NCBI GenBank assembly: GCA_023014335.1
Contig: JAECYW010000009.1
Coordinates: 310,001-374,000 of the forward strand
From: Galerina marginata
Taxonomy: Eukaryota > Basidiomycota > Agaricomycetes > Agaricales > Galerinaceae
Length of the DNA stretch: 64,000 nt
Reading direction: 5' to 3'
In this document: piece by piece, positions 58,092-64,000 of the stretch
Layout of the letters: the number at the start of each line of letters is the position of its first letter
Position numbering within the stretch: the first letter of the stretch is position 1
Position numbers and translations under genes: made by a program
The notes under the pieces: generated by a model
Database searches by the model: none
Seen by the model: only the letters and a program-made list of their open reading frames with translations
Told to the model about the DNA's origin: nothing

Positions 58092-58584
58092 CTAGCAGAA
58101 TTCAAACGGGTCTACTGAGTCCGCTTCATCAAAAAACTCCAGAACTTCTTTCCCAGCTTCATGAATAATACGATAGAAGACTTTTCCCCTGTGTTTCGTG
58201 GATTGCATCCCATCCAATTCAGCACGCGTTTCATCCACAGATCTCACGGTAACTGTGTTGGAACGATCACTGAGACAGAATGTCAACAGGGAATGACAAA
58301 ATACATGGGAGCGCGGATTGAAAGGGGCTCACCGCTCGCTTGAACCAATAATATGGCGAATGTATTCAATGTAATATTTGATTACGACCCATTTCTTTCT
58401 ATTTTCAAATGAGAAGAACGGATCAGAAGCACAATGGACAGGCATTCCTATCCGATATCATCAGCACAATATGCTAAGGTCAAAAAAATAAAGGAGTACC
58501 GAGGAATGCTTTGAAATCCATTAGGGAAATGTCATCAGATTTTTCAAGAATGTTGAAAGCGCGAATTGCGAGAGCTGAAGGCAT
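58092..58584 (-). CDS. Small protein of the transposon, copy 2 (125 aa)
   Basis: Identical to the gene at 39280-39772 (exons 58584-58500, 58447-58333, 58269-58092). Acidic C-terminus, no known domain. Confidence 0.55.
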
Positions 58585-58759
58585 GTTGTTGATCGAAAGT
58601 GTGGGCCAGTCTGGTGAATTCGGTCAATATAACTTGAAAACTATCCGGTTTCCTCGGTGTATCCAGGGTGATTGATTTTTCCATCAAAGGAACAAATTAC
58701 GGAGAAGATTCGGATATATCACAATTCTAGAATGTAGACTACATCTGCTGAATTTTCGC

Positions 58760-59137
58760 TCAATGATATTCACGCTTATCTCCTTTGGCCTGTTTCACAG
58801 CGGTTTTTACGGCCTTCAAACGGGCAACACGACGTCGTTCCTCTGCTTGATGGACATCGTCTTTGGTGATTATATGGATATGCCCCGACTTCTTCTGGTT
58901 GGGAGAAGAGCTGTAAGAAGTGGAGGCTGTAGTGGTACCGGAAAACTGGCAAGAAATGTCGTAGGAAACATATGGGCAGAATTCACTGCTTTTTATAGCT
59001 GAGCAACAGCCATAGTCGACATATACATATCTAAAATGCTGTTATTTTAAAACGAGTCGACTGCTTCTTAGAACGTACCGTTCGCCTGTGTTCAGATTAC
59101 TGTCGCCAATTCCAGCAACACTTTGAGGAAGGGGCAT
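58760..59137 (-). CDS. Small protein of the transposon, copy 2 (109 aa)
   Basis: Identical to the gene at 38727-39104 (exons 59137-59079 and 59030-58760). Cysteines in the first half, basic helix at the end; function unknown. Confidence 0.5.
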
Positions 59138-59401
59138 TCTGTAATGTATTGACGGGTTATCAAATTGTACAAAGTGAACAAGGAAATTGGACGCACCTGT
59201 CGAGTTAAACCTGGGAGAATGGAACAGCGCAACACATCTTCAGGTCCGGGTTTTAAGGTAAATGCATGATGCTTCAGGGCGTGGGCAATATCACATATGG
59301 TGATTTATTCGGGCCGTACAAATTACGGTACAATACTTGGTAACATTCTTGGTCGTATACTCTGTTGTAAACCAAAAGATTACGCCGCTTCACCCAACTC
59401 A

Positions 59402-59990
59402 ATGAACCAAGAAACAAAGATTAAGGCCCAAAAAGTGGGGGCAGACGGTCTTACAAAACAGCAGCGCTATTTTCGACGGTGTGCTTTTGTCAGTTACTAT
59501 GTATAATCATATCTGAATGGCGGCTTTTACAGAAATAAGGAGAAGATTTATGCTGCCAATGCCGCACGAAATAGAAAGCGCCGTATGGAATTGTAAGTTC
59601 CCTTTTCTACAGTCTTTATCCTCTAATACCCTATTTTCTTTTTGTAGAAAAACTTCGGAAGTTGCTCCTTGGGAGGATCCCGAGTTAAAGGAGTCATTCG
59701 AGCTTCAAGGAGTTGTGATCGGATGGTTGGAAAAGGTTGACCACTTGTTATCACAGCAGAAAACCAACGCAATGACCGATGAAGATGTGCAAGCCCTATC
59801 CAAGTTGGAACACAGCGGACGAGAAATTCTGGATGTGCTCGAAGAACTTCCATCTTGTCTCCCGTCCCAGTCTGATGGGCTTCGGGTAATCTGGAAAATG
59901 CGTTCATCGTTCTTAAAGACTGTTACAAGCCGCATTACACTAATTAGGGGAGATTTGGAATGGTTATCCGCCGACACTGACGAGGATTAA
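59402..59990 (+). CDS. Small basic, helical protein of the transposon, copy 2 (159 aa)
   Basis: Identical to the gene at 37874-38462 (exons 59402-59478, 59533-59592, 59648-59990). Basic N-terminal helix, acidic coiled-coil-like remainder. It faces the 109-aa gene across 264 bp. Confidence 0.65.
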
Positions 59991-61101
59991 TTAATTAATA
60001 CATCGCAAATTTAAATGTGCCTTCATGACCACAGAGCCACGAATCTACAACGTCCCCGACAATGGACGTTGAATGTGAGTCTGCTAATAGTGCGTCAGTT
60101 TAAGTCATCGCGTCTGAAAGGTTTTGGAGCAATAAATCCATATATTTTGATTTGTATTTCTATGTATTCGCATTTACGGTGCACTAAGGAGCAGGTTGGA
60201 GCTCGGAGATTCTAACAAATTTAACTAATGAAGCTGCTAGGGTTGAGGTACGAAATTGAGAGTGAGCGTGAAACCGCAAACAACAGAGACAGTGGGAGAC
60301 AGTGTTCAAGAGGGACATAGTATTGTAAAAAGTAAACCATGGGGATTGTCGATGAGGAATGGAGTGCGGCGCATGGGGGGAACTGTCTAAGCGGTCCTTG
60401 GCTTAGCAGGGGCGTTTTGAAAAAGGCCTCCGGTAAGGCAACCACCGGTAAGAGTGGCTATGCTCGGCACGGAAAATGAAATAAGCGGGAGGCGCCTATC
60501 ACCGAGTATCTAGAAACTCCGTTTGCGACCGACCAGAATGAAGAAATAAGTAAGCGGTTGGCTGTCTGTCTATCGTGAAATCAGTAAAATCCGGGTTTAG
60601 AGGGCAGAGCACAAGTGCCGTACCTTCCCTTGCCGTGGGCTTAAAGAGTGTAGTTGAGTTGAATGCGGCTGTATCGAGAAAGATAAGCACAAATATCATG
60701 GAAGAAAGACAGGCAAATACCTTAGGAGCTGCAAGGCCCTCAAACGACAGCATTTGAGAAGAAATGGGGTCTTTCTTTGGTAACTAGAAGAGGGGTATCA
60801 ATATATTTGCGTCAAAATAAGTGGATTTGTACCTTGCTTTAAGAAACGGTTGACAGGAAGTTGGGATCGATAGGACTCGGAATGCAGTATGGAAAAACTG
60901 CAAACAACAGTCTGTCTGCGGAGAGGGTGGGTGGTTGAAGTGGGAGAGGTAAGGGCTGCGATCGCACCGAATGCTGCAATATATAGGCCATAGAATGATC
61001 GGAGTAAATATTTTGAAATCAGCAAATCGCCTTCTATTTCTCTCGTGTTATGCATAATCCATCACAACATTATGAATCAGATCCGATAAAAGTCTCCAAT
61101 G
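59991..61101. other. Non-coding interior of the transposon, copy 2
   Basis: Counterpart of 36764-37873 in copy 1; nothing recognised. Confidence 0.4.
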
Positions 61102-61123
61102 TTATGCATAATATCTCTCCGCT
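61102..61123 (+). promoter_or_regulatory. Shared promoter motif, transposase, copy 2
   Basis: Reverse complement of 36741-36762, 110 bp before the transposase start codon at 61234. Confidence 0.55.
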
Positions 61124-61233
61124 GTAAAAATCACAAGTAAATATGCAGTGAGTATGATCAATGGCACCGCAAAAGTAGATGGGGTAGTGACTTTGAATTC
61201 AATCTCTGACAGTCTGTATACCCTCCTTGGACA

Positions 61234-64000
61234 ATGGCTAAACGTCGACGAAAGGACAGTGTTGACGATGCTAATGGGACCATGGTCCCCATTGCGGGGG
61301 TCACTGTAAATCCAACGGCAACCCACGGAGTCAACGTTATTTCCAGAGAATATGTTTATTTATCATCTGGTTCACGTGTCTCGCGCTCTACGGTGCTTCA
61401 TGCATCCTACAACTCGACCACACCTCAGACACCTATCAGCGAATCTGCACTGCCATTTGATTCAGAAGATGTACTTAATGTGCCTGCAATCGACAACTTT
61501 GAGGGCTTCAACTCTGAGTCTGAGGATCATGAAAGCGGTTTAGGCATCACGGGTCGAAAGAAGGCTCGAGGGGTGCGTTTCACTATTCTTGGGATATTCA
61601 ATAACTGAGTGGCATCATAGGATCACCCTTTACGAGAGTGGATGAAAGACCGCGACAGCTTTTTATCTGAATTTCTTCGCCTGGATGGGAAGGGAATTAA
61701 CTCCTGTGCCCATTGCGAGACAGATCTTACAGGGAATTCATTCCGCTGTCTAGATTGCGAAGGAATGGACACATTTTGCAGGGCTTGTCTGGTTAGCACA
61801 CATCAGCGCAATGCGCTCCACCGGCCACAGGTAATGCTAACTGTATACTTTGAGTCATGATTCTCAATTCTAAATTTTTTAGGTTTGGGATGAAGACGGC
61901 AGACATTTCAAACCCGTCTCCTTCAAGAGTTTGGGTTACCGATTCCAACTGGGCCATCCCGCTGGTCAGCCCTGCCCTTTACCTGCTCCGTGCTATGGTG
62001 GATCATTTGTGGTTCTTGACGTGAATGGTATCCATGATATTGCACTCGACTTCTGTAATTGTGAAACTCGCCAGCCACACTATGTTCAACTCCTACGCTT
62101 CGGATGGTTTCCCGCGACTGTTGGGTTTCCCCGCTCAGCGGCTACCCTCCGCCTCCTTAAATTCTTCCAAATGCTCTCTTTTGAGTCAAAGGCCTCGGTA
62201 TACGAGTTCCATCGAACATTAGCACGCTTGACGGATAATACTGGCACAAATGAACCTCCGGTACGTGTCAGAATATTTGATCAATATTCCAAAGCTTAAA
62301 TCTTTACAGGATCGCTACAGAACATTGCTACGGATGGTTCGTGAGTACCGTCATATCAAGATGCTTAAGAGGGCTGGGCGTGGTCATGATTCTACAGGCT
62401 GTAAAGGAACAAAAAGAGGTGAATGCGCAGTGATCTGTCCGGCCTGTCCCCAACCCGGTATCAATCTGCCCGAGGGCTGGGAAAATGTGCCGGCTAACAT
62501 GAAGTGAGCTTTGCTCATTTACTTACGGACCCGATAACTGACAACTTTATATAAGGTTTCTGTACACTCTCTTCTTAGCGATTGACGCGAACTTCCGCCT
62601 CAAACGTAAGATGGTCTCAAGCCATGCTTCAGACCCAAGCTTGTCGAATGGGTGGTCTTATTTTGTCGAAGAAGATGATTTCAAGGGGTTTTTGGAGGAG
62701 TACGGAGGCGTAATCGTCCAAGAGGTTAATACCAGTTTACTTGGCATATCCGATGCATTTAAATTTTACCTCATTCCAGCCAAGTACCTGCTCAAACCAT
62801 AATGCAGTCAATAAAAACAACGGAGAGGCTGGCTTTGCCGCATCAGGTGCAGCGTGTGTGGACGACGGTCGCCATGACATGAAACGGCCATGTGCGGTTG
62901 GGGATTTGCAAAAGGGAGAACGGTATGAAGTAATAATATTAACTTTCACGGTTCTGATTCTAGTTTTCAGTTACGTGAATATGGACTATCTATTTTGCTC
63001 GACTTTGCGAGACAGCGATCAGGTAGAAATAGTCGTTTCGTACGATATTGCCTGCCAATGGAGCATCAATCTCTGGGATCGAATCAACAAATATCCGCAT
63101 TGGATGCATGTTGACCCGGAAGGAAAGAAGACTTTTCGTTATCTCGTCCCGAAATTCCACCTTCCAGCTCATGTAAAAGCATGTCAAACCAAATTTTCAT
63201 TCAACTATAATACTAATGTTGGACGGACTGAGGGTGAAGGCGTTGAGCGCGGATGGTCCCATATCAATCCGGTCGCCGCAAGTACTCGCGAAATGGGGCC
63301 GGGATCTCGGCGTGACACTTTAGACGATCACTTTGGTGATTGGAACTGGGTTAAAACAACAAAGATGGGTGCGCTCTCTCCCTTATTTTGACATACTTTA
63401 TTTCTAATAAACCAACAGGAAATTTCATTCTACGGCGAATTCAACAGGCAGTTCCAGAGATGGTAGAGCATACGCACCGCCATACCGTCTTTTCAGAAAG
63501 TCTAGCATCTGAAGACATCAAAAATTGGGGGAAGGAACTCTCGGACTGGGAAGAGGACCACACAAATCCAAACCCTTATGAAGCACGGTGCAAAGGTATG
63601 TAAGTCACAGGATTACGTAGTAAGAATGACAACCTCATGCACAATACATCTAGCGATGTCCCAAGATGCTGTACGGCGTCAGTTGGCCGAGAAAGAAGAG
63701 CAAGAGCTTCGGACAGGAAAAGCATTCTCGATGCATGAGAGTATATCAGCTAGTGAACTCCTTGTAATTGGGCTCAACCTCGAACACGAAAAGTAAGTCT
63801 GTTGATTTTTTCCCTCTCGTCATATTAATTCAGAGTTTGGAACCGTTTTAGGTATATACTTAGGCGCGATATCAAAGCGCTCGGAAGCCATGAAACCGAT
63901 AATCAAAAGGCGAAGCTTAAGTTGCGTTCCAATACGCTTTTTCGAAAAATAGACTCTTGGATCGCCATACAAAACATGTACATACCGAGCCTCCGAGTCA
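61234..64000 (+). CDS. KDZ transposase, copy 2 (5' part, cut by window end)
   Basis: Exons 61234-61572, 61621-61830, 61883-62260, 62310-62503, 62556-62724, 62780-62922, 62971-63368, 63419-63595, 63654-63792 and the start of exon 10 at 63852. Identical to copy 1 throughout, including the zinc cluster and the three catalytic acidic residues. The remaining part (to predicted 64969) is outside the window. Confidence 0.9.

Larger units (their letters stand above)
54668..64000 (+). mobile_element. KDZ-type DNA transposon, copy 2 (inverted, truncated by window end)
   Basis: Inverse of copy 1: position y equals 97864 minus y of copy 1. All open frames of the two copies translate identically, and the non-coding stretches that I compared base by base showed no difference. 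The expected right end is at 65579, so about 1.6 kb lie outside the window. The flanking sequence differs from that of copy 1, so this is a separate insertion. Confidence 0.9.

Noticed and set aside
32285..64000. Inverted identity as an assembly artefact (hairpin or chimeric contig)
   Set aside because: The two copies have different outer sequences at the shared edge and copy 1 has a perfect 8-bp duplication, which fits two real insertions. Long reads would still be needed for certainty.
1..64000. CRISPR arrays, rRNA and tRNA genes
   Set aside because: No regularly spaced repeats and no tRNA-like arms or rRNA motifs found by eye on either strand; the organism type also argues against CRISPR.

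Overview
The window looks like nuclear DNA of a mushroom-forming basidiomycete (Agaricomycete). Genes are broken by many short introns (about 47-70 bp, GT..AG), there are no bacterial-type operons, and the recognisable families (DUF6534 membrane protein, DUF5648 secreted protein, MYND finger, fungal astacin, KDZ transposase) fit that group. For most of the genes I joined exons by hand; summed coding lengths divide by three and are intact unless stated.

Layout. 1-5.5 kb: decayed, segmentally duplicated relics of a membrane-protein-like gene and a secreted DUF5648 gene (3113-3832). 5.5-7.1 kb: an intact multipass membrane protein (461 aa). 9.5-11.4 kb: tandem pair of small secreted beta/gamma-crystallin-like proteins. 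14.8-16.0 kb: secreted astacin-type metalloprotease. 19.2-22.6 kb: two membrane proteins, one of them DUF6534. 24.2-24.9 kb: small secreted helical protein. 27.2-27.7 kb: a MITE with about 50-bp terminal inverted repeats flanked by TA. 29.5-31.6 kb: 593-aa protein with proline-rich repeats and a membrane tail. Between these lie long stretches with no gene I can support, partly filled by further relics.

The main feature is a 10,912-bp DNA transposon of the KDZ (Kyakuja-Dileera-Zisupton) type at 32285-43196, bounded by a perfect 8-bp target-site duplication, AGGCTCAC. A second copy, with no difference I could see, lies in the opposite orientation from 54668 to beyond the window end; position x of copy 1 corresponds to 97864 minus x in copy 2. 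Each copy carries an 11-exon transposase gene (1,069 aa) and, in the other half, a 603-aa protein plus three small spliced genes (159, 109 and 125 aa). The transposase and the 603-aa gene share a promoter-proximal motif about 110-120 bp upstream of their start codons, which suggests co-regulation.

The 11.5-kb spacer between the inverted copies holds host genes: a paralogue of the 5.5-kb membrane protein (452 aa), a 392-aa protein with a sugar-binding-like beta-sandwich region, and a MYND zinc-finger protein lying between two decayed duplicates. The region reads as an accessory, repeat-rich part of the genome with secreted and membrane gene families and a recently active multi-gene transposon.
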